From Flavobacterium sp. ov086 (GTDB lineage Bacteria; Bacteroidota; Bacteroidia; Flavobacteriales; Flavobacteriaceae): a DNA stretch of 64,000 bases. The stretch is from contig NZ_FZNL01000020.1 of the NCBI RefSeq assembly GCF_900187965.1, forward strand, positions 1 through 64,000, read 5' to 3'. Positions 1-7,951 of the stretch are shown in pieces. Each line of letters begins with the position of its first letter. Position 1 is the first letter of the stretch. The translations under genes and the position numbers were made by a program. The notes beneath the pieces were generated by a model. It did not search any database. It was not told the DNA's origin and was given only the letters and a program-made list of their open reading frames with translations.

Positions 1-287
1 CAGACCAAGGCTGGCAATACCAAATGAATCATTACCAACTTTTATTAAAACAAAAAGGAATCAAACAAAGCATGTCAAGAAAAGGAAACTGCCTAGATAA
101 TGCAATTATTGAAAACTTCTTTGGAATATTAAAATCTGAAATGTTTTATACCCAAAAATTTAAATCAATAGAACAATTAAAAAAAGAAATTAATAAGTAT
201 ATAATATATTACAATAACGAAAGAATTAAATCAAATTTAAACAAAATGAGCCCGATAAAATATCGAGCTCATTATTATCAAACTTAA
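1..287 (+). mobile_element. IS3-family transposase, C-terminal part (cut by window edge)
   Basis: This is the end of a DDE transposase whose reading frame is already open at base 3. The first visible residues, DQGWQYQM, are the stretch around the second catalytic Asp of IS3-family integrase cores. The third catalytic residue is the Glu in NAIIENFFG, about 35 residues further on. The reading frame ends at 287 with the usual IS3 tail (YYNNERIKSNLN followed by a P-I-x-Y motif). The N-terminal HTH protein and the first catalytic Asp lie outside the window, so completeness cannot be judged. An in-frame ATG at 24 is internal to the protein and is not a real start. Confidence 0.9.
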
Positions 288-320
288 TTATAAATTTGTC
301 TAAACTTTTGGGTGCAGTCT
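288..320 (+). repeat. Probable right end of the IS3-family element
   Basis: Directly after the transposase stop the sequence TGTCTAAACTTTTGGGTGCA (297-316) looks like the terminal inverted repeat of an IS3-type element, which typically runs 5'-TG...CA-3'. The left copy lies outside the window, so the boundary and any target duplication cannot be verified. Confidence 0.45.
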
Positions 321-365
321 ATAAGAGAATTGGCTTTTTTATTTATAACTAGTAAATTTGCCGCT

Positions 366-824
366 ATGAATGATAACTTTATAAATGAATATTTTGGAAT
401 AGGAATACAAAATGGTAAAACACCTGAAAATTTGGGTGTCTTGTGGCGCTCGGCTCAAAACTTAGGCGCTACTTTTATATTTACCATAGGTAATCGATAT
501 GCCAAACAAGCTTGTGATACTCATGATGCAGTAAAGGCGATTCCTTATTTCCATTATGATACTTTTGAAGCTTTTTTTGAAAACTTACCAAAGGGAGCAA
601 GATTAGTTGGTATTGAATTAGATGATAAAGCTGTTGATTTGGAAACCTTTGAACACCCAAGACGTTGTGTTTATTTATTAGGAGCAGAAGATCATGGTTT
701 ATCCAAAAAAGTAATGGATAAATGCCATCATTTAGTAAAATTCAAATCAGAAAAGAGCTTAAATGTGGCCGTTGCAGGAACTATTATTATGTACGACAGA
801 AACTTGTCTAAACCACGTTCTTAA
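366..824 (+). CDS. SpoU/TrmH-family RNA 2'-O-methyltransferase
   Basis: A 152-residue minimal SPOUT methyltransferase that would transfer a methyl group from S-adenosylmethionine to a ribose of tRNA or rRNA in the cytoplasm. The three SPOUT motifs are visible: ENLGVLWRSA near the N-terminus, LLGAEDHGLS near residue 105, and SLNVAVAGTIIMY near the C-terminus, which form the trefoil-knot SAM site. The length is close to TrmL (about 157 residues), so a tRNA wobble-position enzyme is possible but not shown. The open frame extends upstream to a GTG at 312, but that part reads through the presumed IS end. ATG 366 gives the normal family N-terminus and is preferred. The insertion sequence lies directly upstream, so the native promoter may have been displaced. 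Confidence 0.85.
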   Translation: MNDNFINEYFGIGIQNGKTPENLGVLWRSAQNLGATFIFTIGNRYAKQACDTHDAVKAIPYFHYDTFEAFFENLPKGARLVGIELDDKAVDLETFEHPRRCVYLLGAEDHGLSKKVMDKCHHLVKFKSEKSLNVAVAGTIIMYDRNLSKPRS

Positions 825-863
825 AGTAAAATCTTAGTTATTACAGTAAATATTCTTCAAAAA

Positions 864-898
864 AAATGCGGTGATTATATAATTTTTTCACCGCATTT
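864..898. terminator. Rho-independent terminator after the SpoU methyltransferase
   Basis: An 11-bp perfect stem (AAATGCGGTGA at 864-874 with TCACCGCATTT at 888-898) encloses an AT-rich loop. A-runs on the left and T-runs in the loop and right arm make it plausible on both strands. Confidence 0.8.
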
Positions 899-1241
899 GT
901 TATTTAGAGTTTACAATTTTTAGATGTTGGCATTTTTATAATAAAATACCGTTTTGTAATGTTTGCTCATTCCACTATTTCCCAATACAGAAATTAGCAG
1001 CCCAGTGTTTACAGGGGTTTCAGATTTTGAGGTACAAATAAGATACTAATCCGAACAAAACATCACAAAATAAAAACAAACAAACTTTTTATCTATTATC
1101 TCAATTAAAGTTCAACTTTTGTTAATTTGTGATAACATCTTTTCTAAGAACACATTAGACCAGTGGTTACTGCAAAAATATAAAATTTAAGTAATAAAAG
1201 ACAATGTTTTTTAATGATATTTTATGAGCCACCGCTTTCAT
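899..1241. other. Intergenic stretch, no gene recognised
   Basis: About 340 bases between the terminator and the end of the NUDIX regulator. No open frame has protein-like composition. A very short minus-strand reading from 970 (MSKHYKTVFYYKNANI then stop) faintly resembles the start of Bacteroidota tyrosine recombinases, but it is far too short to call. No tRNA or clear att site was seen. Confidence 0.4.
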
Positions 1242-1988
1242 TTACCAATTTCCCTTCAAGCCTTCTTTTAGTGCACTATTGTATTTTTCTAAGTCAAAGC
1301 TATATAAGTCAGGTGCTTTATGAGCACCACCTTTACGTGATTCATCTAGTTTTGTCAAGATGTCGTAACGCAAAAATTTTCTATAAAAATTCCCTCGATT
1401 AAGTTTTTTACCTAAAATGGCTTCATATAATTTTTGAAGTTCAGGCATTGTAAATTTTTCCGGTAAAAGGTTATAGCCAATTGGATGATTATTTAATTGT
1501 TCACGTAACGTAAGAAGCGCTTTTTCAAAAATTACTCCGTGATCCATCATAAAGGGTTGTAAATTATCAATAGGTTGCCACTGACAGGCAGTTGAAAAAT
1601 CATCGACAATTAAATTTACTTTTGGGTAATCTACAAGGGCGTAATAGCCTATAGAAACAAAACGCTGTTTATTCCATAAAGTATCTGGATATTCCTTAAA
1701 AAAATCTTCTGAACGGTTTAAGTTTCCAAAAGTATAAAATTGTTGTAGGTAAATATTTTCATTACCCGTTCTGTCTTTTAAGATACGAATTGCTGCATCA
1801 TCTACATTTTCATCTTTTTGTACATATCCTCCTGGAAGACCCCATAGGTCTTGATCTTTCATTTTGATTGTTAGTACTTTAAGAGAAGTTTCGTGAAAAC
1901 TAAAAATAGCACAATCTATAGAAAGTGTTGGGATATATTTTTCCCATGACTCTTCAGATCGTTTCTCTAGTATTTTTTTTAATTCCAT
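1242..1988 (-). CDS. NUDIX-fold transcriptional regulator (NrtR/AraR-like)
   Basis: A 248-residue protein with an N-terminal NUDIX domain (about residues 20-150) and a C-terminal winged-helix region (about 165-245, containing the motif GNFYRKFLRYDIL). The NUDIX box is degenerate. After the Gly-x5-Glu start, the catalytic REUxEE core reads RILKDR, so hydrolase activity is unlikely and a ligand-sensing role is more probable. In Bacteroidota such proteins, for example the arabinose regulator AraR, control sugar-utilisation operons. It is divergent from the TonB receptor/GH3 operon starting at 2378, which is its likely target. The ligand is not identifiable from sequence; a pentose or oligosaccharide is a guess from the neighbours. 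Confidence 0.85.
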   Translation of the reverse strand: MELKKILEKRSEESWEKYIPTLSIDCAIFSFHETSLKVLTIKMKDQDLWGLPGGYVQKDENVDDAAIRILKDRTGNENIYLQQFYTFGNLNRSEDFFKEYPDTLWNKQRFVSIGYYALVDYPKVNLIVDDFSTACQWQPIDNLQPFMMDHGVIFEKALLTLREQLNNHPIGYNLLPEKFTMPELQKLYEAILGKKLNRGNFYRKFLRYDILTKLDESRKGGAHKAPDLYSFDLEKYNSALKEGLKGNW

Positions 1989-2322
1989 TAGATATAATTA
2001 TCCTCAAATTTAGTCTTTTGATATTTATGTGTCAACTTAATTAAATTTTTTCTGACATTTTTGTATTCATTCAAAATAAAAAAAATAGGCTTCTATTTCT
2101 TTTCTTACATCTGATTTTTATCTCTTACAAAATTTAAGGTAAAATAATTTTTCTCACTGATTTCAATACTTTCCGCAAACGTGATAGCAACTTTTTTGTG
2201 CAATTTTTTATATACAAGGATATAATCTATTTGTTGATTTTATCGAATTTATTGTCTGATATAAATACGATTATGAAATTTTTTAATGGAATTATTTGTT
2301 GATATGAGAAATAGTATTTAAT

Positions 2323-2343
2323 ATTGCTTCACAATGAAGCAAT
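2323..2343. promoter_or_regulatory. Perfect inverted repeat in the leader of the carbohydrate operon
   Basis: ATTGCTTCA-CAA-TGAAGCAAT is a 9-bp perfect palindrome with a 3-bp centre, ending 34 bp before the receptor ATG at 2378. It lies in the 389-bp divergent region (1989-2377). It could be an operator for the neighbouring NUDIX regulator or an mRNA hairpin. Nothing else distinct is seen in the divergent region, which is very AT-rich. Confidence 0.5.
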
Positions 2344-2377
2344 GAATTTTAATACAGACTTAACTAACTAACCACTC

Positions 2378-4630
2378 ATGAAAAAATTATTGATTTCAGC
2401 AATTTGTATGACTCTTTATCCAACTTTTGAAGGTTTTTCTCAAGAGGAAAAAAAGCAACAAAAAGCTGTAGATTCGACTAAAACTAAAATTGTAGAAACA
2501 GACACTAAAGAAGAAAAAAACAGGAATGTCATGCTTAATGCGGCCAATAATACAGGGCCGCGTGACGTAAATATTGGTTTACCATCAACAGTTGGAGGAA
2601 TTACAATTCAGGAAAATGATTTACCTGTTGTGTATTATTTTTGGCCAGAGTTGCCAAACAGAACCTGGAGACAAAGCAAAAGTTTAGGGCGCACAGGTTT
2701 ATTAAAAATTGGAGAAGCAGCAATAACTACAGGCGATTTAGGTTTTGCAGTGAACTCCTATACAAGATTAGGAACGGACAAATTAGAAGTCAACGGTAAT
2801 TTCTCCGGATCAAGTTTCGGATGGATGAAAGGCGATTTGAATGTTTCTGGTCCACTAAGCAAAGGTTGGTCTTACACTATGGGCGCTTATGCTAATTTTG
2901 ATCCGAACTCTTTTGATCTAAAATTTGCCAAATATTCAGATCGAACTCAAATTTACAGAGCTGGATTAACCAAGAAATTTAATAACGGAAAAGGTCAAAT
3001 TAGCTTTTTGTATAAATATGCAAACTCAGCTTCTTTAACCAATTATGCCGTTTTTAGATACAAAGAAGGTGGAAAAGTGGAAGAATACAATGATTTTAAA
3101 ATTGGACGTGATTCGTATATCGTAAATGACGGAACATTGAAATTTAAAGACATTCTTAGCGGCGAAACTAAATTTGCCGATATGGGCGGAAGCGATGCCG
3201 CAACGACTTCTCACACCTTTGATCTCTTAGGAAATTATGATTTGGCAAACGACTGGAAATTTACTTTCTCAACTCGTTTTAGAACTTCAAAAGCTTCGCA
3301 GTTAATTGCAATTCCACTTAGTATTTTTCAGGGAACTGCAGCAGATAATTTTACTTACGACGCAACAGGTCAGCCTTATGTAGGCAACGTAAACTCAATG
3401 TTGGCGATGTATACAGACGGAACGCCAACAACAAGCGTATTGTCTCGATTTGAAATTAAAAAGAATGTAGAGAAACACAAATGGAGATTTGGATTGTTAG
3501 AGTACTACTACAATGTTGATGAGTTTACTTCGAGCCGTTCGTTCTTTAATCAAACAGTAAGTGCAAATCCGGATAAATTGGTTCGTAATACTCCGGGTGG
3601 AACTTCAAATACAGATGCCGACGGATTTTACAATTACAATGTTGGTGGTGAATACCACAATGGTTTCGAGAATAAATTATCAGGATATTTCTCTGATAAC
3701 TGGACCGTTTCTGATCGTTTGACTTTGGCTTATGGTGTTAATTTAAGATATCACAAACTAAAAGGAGATTATTATCAAACGCCTAGAACGCCAAATATCG
3801 TATTTGATCCAAGTCAGAAATCATACTTCGATAACAACTGGTTTCATTTAGGAGGTTCTATAAATGCCGTTTATAAAGTAACAAAAAGCGCCGGAGTTTT
3901 GGCAGATTTCACGTATACTGAAAAAAATGGTCAGTTAGAAAGTTATTCAGGAGCTGCAGTGCCTAATTTATCTAAAACAAAAAGTCCTTTAGCCGCATTT
4001 GGATTGTACTACAATCAGGAAAAATTTAGCCTTGTTTCGCAGGCAACTTATTTAACGAGAAATAATTATCAGGCTAGATTAAACCTGGTAAACCCTGCAA
4101 ATGCAAGTCAATCAGAAGTAGCAACTGTTTTTTATGATATCCAGACTCTGGGCTGGACTACAGACATTGTGGCAACTCCTTTTAAAGGGTTTAACCTTCA
4201 TTACCTGATTACTTTTCAGGATCCTGTTTATAAGAATTATGATTTCTCTGCTTTTGGAAATAATTATTCTTATAACGATAAAAACGTTCTGGAAATTTCT
4301 AAAGTATTGATGGAAATTGATCCAAGTTATACTTACAAAGATTTCAAGGTTTGGGCAAGTTTCCGTTATTTCAGTAAACAATATGCAAACCTTACAAATG
4401 CTTTGTATTTTGCGCCAAGATGGGAAACTTTTGGAGGTGTAAACTATAAAATCAATGACCATTTTGATATTGGTTTAACGGCAGTAAACTTCTTAAACCA
4501 AACTGGTGCCAAAGGAACAATCAACGGAGCAGAGTTAATTACAGATGCTTCGGCTTATTACGACAAGCTTTTGGTGGGTTCTTACATTCGACCATTTACT
4601 CTAGAAGCATCTCTAAATTTTAGATTTTAA
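2378..4630 (+). CDS. TonB-dependent outer-membrane receptor (no SusD partner)
   Basis: A 750-residue predicted outer-membrane active transporter. It has an N-terminal signal peptide (about residues 1-22, ending FSQ), a short charged linker, a plug region (about 45-190, with NAANNTGPRDVNIG and SLGRTGLLKIGE) and a C-terminal barrel of alternating beta strands ending in a terminal Phe (NFRF), the usual BamA signal. It lacks the carboxypeptidase-like repeat and STN domain typical of SusC proteins, and no SusD follows. It is the first gene of an operon with two GH3 enzymes and an esterase (gap of 11 bases to the next gene). This suggests uptake of oligosaccharides or plant-derived glycosides. The substrate is unknown. 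Confidence 0.85.
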   Translation: MKKLLISAICMTLYPTFEGFSQEEKKQQKAVDSTKTKIVETDTKEEKNRNVMLNAANNTGPRDVNIGLPSTVGGITIQENDLPVVYYFWPELPNRTWRQSKSLGRTGLLKIGEAAITTGDLGFAVNSYTRLGTDKLEVNGNFSGSSFGWMKGDLNVSGPLSKGWSYTMGAYANFDPNSFDLKFAKYSDRTQIYRAGLTKKFNNGKGQISFLYKYANSASLTNYAVFRYKEGGKVEEYNDFKIGRDSYIVNDGTLKFKDILSGETKFADMGGSDAATTSHTFDLLGNYDLANDWKFTFSTRFRTSKASQLIAIPLSIFQGTAADNFTYDATGQPYVGNVNSMLAMYTDGTPTTSVLSRFEIKKNVEKHKWRFGLLEYYYNVDEFTSSRSFFNQTVSANPDKLVRNTPGGTSNTDADGFYNYNVGGEYHNGFENKLSGYFSDNWTVSDRLTLAYGVNLRYHKLKGDYYQTPRTPNIVFDPSQKSYFDNNWFHLGGSINAVYKVTKSAGVLADFTYTEKNGQLESYSGAAVPNLSKTKSPLAAFGLYYNQEKFSLVSQATYLTRNNYQARLNLVNPANASQSEVATVFYDIQTLGWTTDIVATPFKGFNLHYLITFQDPVYKNYDFSAFGNNYSYNDKNVLEISKVLMEIDPSYTYKDFKVWASFRYFSKQYANLTNALYFAPRWETFGGVNYKINDHFDIGLTAVNFLNQTGAKGTINGAELITDASAYYDKLLVGSYIRPFTLEASLNFRF

Positions 4631-4641
4631 TTTTACATATA

Positions 4642-6954
4642 ATGAAAAAAACAATCATAACAGCCGGTTTCGCTTTTTTGATAAGTGTTGCAGTACAAGC
4701 ACAACAAGAAAATTTTACCATAGTTAAGAATAATAAAGGTGCCGATTTGGGATATTCTCCCGAATCCGGTATCAAAATCCTGACCGTTAATGGAAAGAAA
4801 TTTAAAGATTTAAACAAAAACGGGAAGCTGGATAAGTATGAAAATTGGCGCCTTTCGGCAGATGAAAGAGCCAAAGATCTAGCCTCGCAAATGACAGTAG
4901 AACAAATTGCGGGATTAATGTTATACAGTCGTCATCAGGCTTTACCGGCTGGTGTTGCAGGTTATAATGCAGGAACTTACAACGGAAAAATATTCCCGGA
5001 AAGTAATGCCAAAGCTTATGATTTAACAGATCAGCAAAAAGCATTTTTGAAAGAAGATAATCTTCGTCATGTATTAATTACAAAAATACAAAGTCCGGAA
5101 GTTGCCGCTTTATGGAACAACCAAATGCAGGCTTTTGTAGAAGGAATTGGACTCGGAATTCCGAGTAATACAAGTACAGATCCGCGACATACAGCCAATG
5201 TAACATCAGAATTTAACGGTGGAGCAGGAGGAGAAATTTCGATGTGGCCTGATGGTTTAGGAATGGCATCAACCTTTGACCCAAAAATTGTAGAACAGTT
5301 TGGACAAATTGCTGCCAAAGAATATCGTGCGCTGGGAATTGCAACGGCTTTATCGCCACAAATCGATTTGGGATCTGAACCAAGATGGTATAGAATTTCA
5401 ATGACTTTCGGAGAAAGCCCGGCTTTAACTCGTGATATGGGAAGAGCTTACATCGACGGATTTCAAACTTCTTACGGAAAAGATGAAATCAAAGACGGCT
5501 GGGGTTACAAAAGTGTAAATGCTATGGTAAAACACTGGCCAAGTGGTGGAGCTGAAGAAGGTGGACGTGACGGACACTGGGCGTACGGAAAATTTGCTGT
5601 ATATCCAGGAAATAATTTGCAGCAACATATTGATCCTTTTGTAAATGGTGCTTTCAAATTAAAAGGAAAAACAAGCAAAGCTTCGGCTGTAATGCCATAT
5701 TACACGATCACTTTTGATCAGGATAAAAAATACAATGAAAACGTTGCTAATGGTTATAGCAAATACATTATTACTGATTTACTAAGAGATAAATACGGTT
5801 ATGATGGCGTAGTTTGTACAGATTGGCTTGTTACTGGAGACGAAGGAAAAACACCTAATTTATTTGCAGGAAAACCGTGGGGAGTGGAGAATCTTTCGAT
5901 TGTAGAAAGACATTACAAAGCCATAGTTGCCGGAGTAGATCAGTTTGGTGGTAATAATGATAAAAAGCCAGTTCTAGAAGCGTATCAAATGGGAATCAAA
6001 GAATTTGGTGAGCCCTTTATGAGAGCACGTTTTGAAAGATCGGCGGTTCGATTATTAAAAAATATTTTTAGAGTCGGACTTTTCGAAAATCCGTATTTGA
6101 ATATTGCCGAAACAAAAGCAATTGTTGGAAATCCTGAGTTTATGAAAGCAGGTTATGATGCGCAGTTAAAATCGGTTGTATTGCTGAAAAATAAAGCATC
6201 AGTTTTGCCTTTGAAGGAAAAGAAAACCGTTTTTATTCCGAAGATTTACACCGCTTCAACCAAAGATTGGTGGGGAGTTGCGAGTCAGCCAAAATTAGAT
6301 TATCCAGTGAATTTAGAATTGGTAAAAAAATATTATAATGTAACCGAAGATCCGTCAAAAGCTGATTTTGCGATTGTTTTTGTAACAAGTCCACAAAGTT
6401 TAGAGGGCGGTTATGATTTGAAAGACAGACAAAACGGAAGCAACGGTTATGTGCCAATTTCACTTCAATACGGAACTTATACAGCAACTGAAGCCAGAGC
6501 AAAAAGTATCGCTGCTGGAGATCAGGTTATTGACCCGACAATTAAAGACAGAACGTACAAAAATAAAACAGTTACTGTAGCCAATACAATGGATTTGAGA
6601 ACAATTCTCGATACGAAAGACATGATGAACGGAAAACCGGTTATTGTTTCGGTTACAGCTTCAAAACCAATGATTTTTAATGAATTTGAAAAACAGGTTG
6701 ATGGTATTGTTTTGAATTTTGGAGTTTCTTCGCAAGCTGTTTTAGATATTATCTCAGGAAAAACAGAACCTTCAGGATTACTACCTGTTCAGATGCCAGC
6801 CAATATGGAAACTGTCGAAAAACAATTTGAAGATGTTCCTTACGATATGATTCCACATAAAGACAGCGAAGGAAATGTTTATGATTTCGCTTACGGATTA
6901 AACTGGAAAGGTGTTATAAAAGATGCGAGAACTGAAACATACAAGAAGCAGTAG
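4642..6954 (+). CDS. Glycoside hydrolase family 3 (beta-glucosidase/beta-xylosidase type)
   Basis: A 770-residue exported retaining exo-glycosidase. The signal peptide is MKKTIITAGFAFLISVAVQAQ. The segment DLNKNGKLDKYENW (about residues 56-69) resembles a calcium-binding EF-hand/dockerin loop placed just before the catalytic barrel. The GH3 barrel carries the nucleophile Asp in VCTDW (about D394), and the C-terminal alpha/beta sandwich begins near VVLLKNKASVLPL. Unlike the second GH3 of the operon it lacks an obvious C-terminal fibronectin-like domain. It starts 11 bases after the receptor gene, so co-transcription is expected. The exact specificity (beta-glucoside or beta-xyloside) cannot be assigned. 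Confidence 0.9.
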   Translation: MKKTIITAGFAFLISVAVQAQQENFTIVKNNKGADLGYSPESGIKILTVNGKKFKDLNKNGKLDKYENWRLSADERAKDLASQMTVEQIAGLMLYSRHQALPAGVAGYNAGTYNGKIFPESNAKAYDLTDQQKAFLKEDNLRHVLITKIQSPEVAALWNNQMQAFVEGIGLGIPSNTSTDPRHTANVTSEFNGGAGGEISMWPDGLGMASTFDPKIVEQFGQIAAKEYRALGIATALSPQIDLGSEPRWYRISMTFGESPALTRDMGRAYIDGFQTSYGKDEIKDGWGYKSVNAMVKHWPSGGAEEGGRDGHWAYGKFAVYPGNNLQQHIDPFVNGAFKLKGKTSKASAVMPYYTITFDQDKKYNENVANGYSKYIITDLLRDKYGYDGVVCTDWLVTGDEGKTPNLFAGKPWGVENLSIVERHYKAIVAGVDQFGGNNDKKPVLEAYQMGIKEFGEPFMRARFERSAVRLLKNIFRVGLFENPYLNIAETKAIVGNPEFMKAGYDAQLKSVVLLKNKASVLPLKEKKTVFIPKIYTASTKDWWGVASQPKLDYPVNLELVKKYYNVTEDPSKADFAIVFVTSPQSLEGGYDLKDRQNGSNGYVPISLQYGTYTATEARAKSIAAGDQVIDPTIKDRTYKNKTVTVANTMDLRTILDTKDMMNGKPVIVSVTASKPMIFNEFEKQVDGIVLNFGVSSQAVLDIISGKTEPSGLLPVQMPANMETVEKQFEDVPYDMIPHKDSEGNVYDFAYGLNWKGVIKDARTETYKKQ

Positions 6955-7034
6955 TTTTTAATTTCACAAAGACAATAAAGCGCAAAGCTTTTTTACTTGC
7001 GTTGCCATTACATTCAACAATAAACCACAAACAG

Positions 7035-7922
7035 ATGAAAAATAAACTGACCTTATTATTTGCCTGCTTTATGATATTTAGCAGTACCTTAAAAGCCCAG
7101 GAAACGATAAAACTATACACTGGAAAAGCACCGGGATCTGAGAACTGGACACAAAAAGAAGCTCAAATGTACTCAGATCTTTTTAAGACAGAAGTAGTTT
7201 ACAATGTGACAGATCCATCATTGTTAGTTTTCCAAGTTCCAAAAGGAGTAAAAAATACAGGAACTGCAATTGTTATCGCTCCAGGCGGAGGCTTTCAAAG
7301 TTTGTCAATTAATAGAGAAGGAAAAGAACTGGCAGAAATTTTAAGTCAAAAAGGAATCACAGCTTTTGTTTTAAAATACCGTTTGAATAAAACGGAGAGC
7401 AATGATCCAGCAAGAGAAATGATGGATAAATTGAAAGACAGAGCTGCATTTGAAAAAAACTCTTTAGCTACTATAAAACTTGCTGCACAAGATGGTAAAA
7501 AAGCTCTTAAATATGTTCGTGACAATGCTTCAAAATACGGAATCGATACTAAAAAAGTGGGTATAATTGGATTTTCTGCAGGAAGTACCGTGGCAATGGA
7601 AACAGTTTTGGATAATAAAGCAGACCAGCTACCGGATTTTGTAGCCAATATTTATGGAGGTCCAAGAGAAGATCTTTTGAAGCTAGCAACACCAGAAAAA
7701 AAGATTCCAATGTTTGTGTGCGCTGCAAGCGATGACCAGTTAAAATTGGCTCCAAGAAGTATTCAAATGTATACTAAATGGCTTGAAGCCGGACAAAGTG
7801 TCGAATTGCATATGTACTCAAAAGGTGGACATGGTTTTGGAACAGGAAAACAAAATTTACCCGTTGATTCATGGGAAATCCGCTTTGAAGAATGGCTGAC
7901 ACTACAAGGATTTCTAAACTAA
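7035..7922 (+). CDS. Secreted alpha/beta hydrolase, acetyl-xylan-esterase-like
   Basis: A 295-residue serine hydrolase with signal peptide (MKNKLTLLFACFMIFSSTLKAQ). The oxyanion-hole segment is PGGGF, the nucleophile elbow is GFSAGS (about S181), the acid is in ASDDQ (about D233/D234), and the catalytic His is in GGHGFG (about H266). The family is often annotated in Bacteroidota as acetylesterase or 'endo-xylanase B-like' and removes acyl groups from sugars. It lies between two GH3 genes, 80 bases after the first, so de-esterification of the glycan or glycoside is a reasonable role. The open frame extends upstream to 7002, but ATG 7035 begins the signal peptide. A paralogue lies at 51864-52748. 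Confidence 0.85.
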   Translation: MKNKLTLLFACFMIFSSTLKAQETIKLYTGKAPGSENWTQKEAQMYSDLFKTEVVYNVTDPSLLVFQVPKGVKNTGTAIVIAPGGGFQSLSINREGKELAEILSQKGITAFVLKYRLNKTESNDPAREMMDKLKDRAAFEKNSLATIKLAAQDGKKALKYVRDNASKYGIDTKKVGIIGFSAGSTVAMETVLDNKADQLPDFVANIYGGPREDLLKLATPEKKIPMFVCAASDDQLKLAPRSIQMYTKWLEAGQSVELHMYSKGGHGFGTGKQNLPVDSWEIRFEEWLTLQGFLN

Positions 7923-7951
7923 AAACCAAGACTTTTTAAACTATCTATATT

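Noticed and set aside
920..970. Minus-strand MSKHYKTVFYYKNANI, similar to the start of Bacteroidota tyrosine recombinases
   Set aside because: Only 16 codons before a stop, with no downstream continuation in any frame; too short to call a pseudogene.
4112..4462. 116-codon minus-strand frame opposite the TonB receptor
   Set aside because: It lies wholly inside a convincing barrel-coding region and is a shadow frame.
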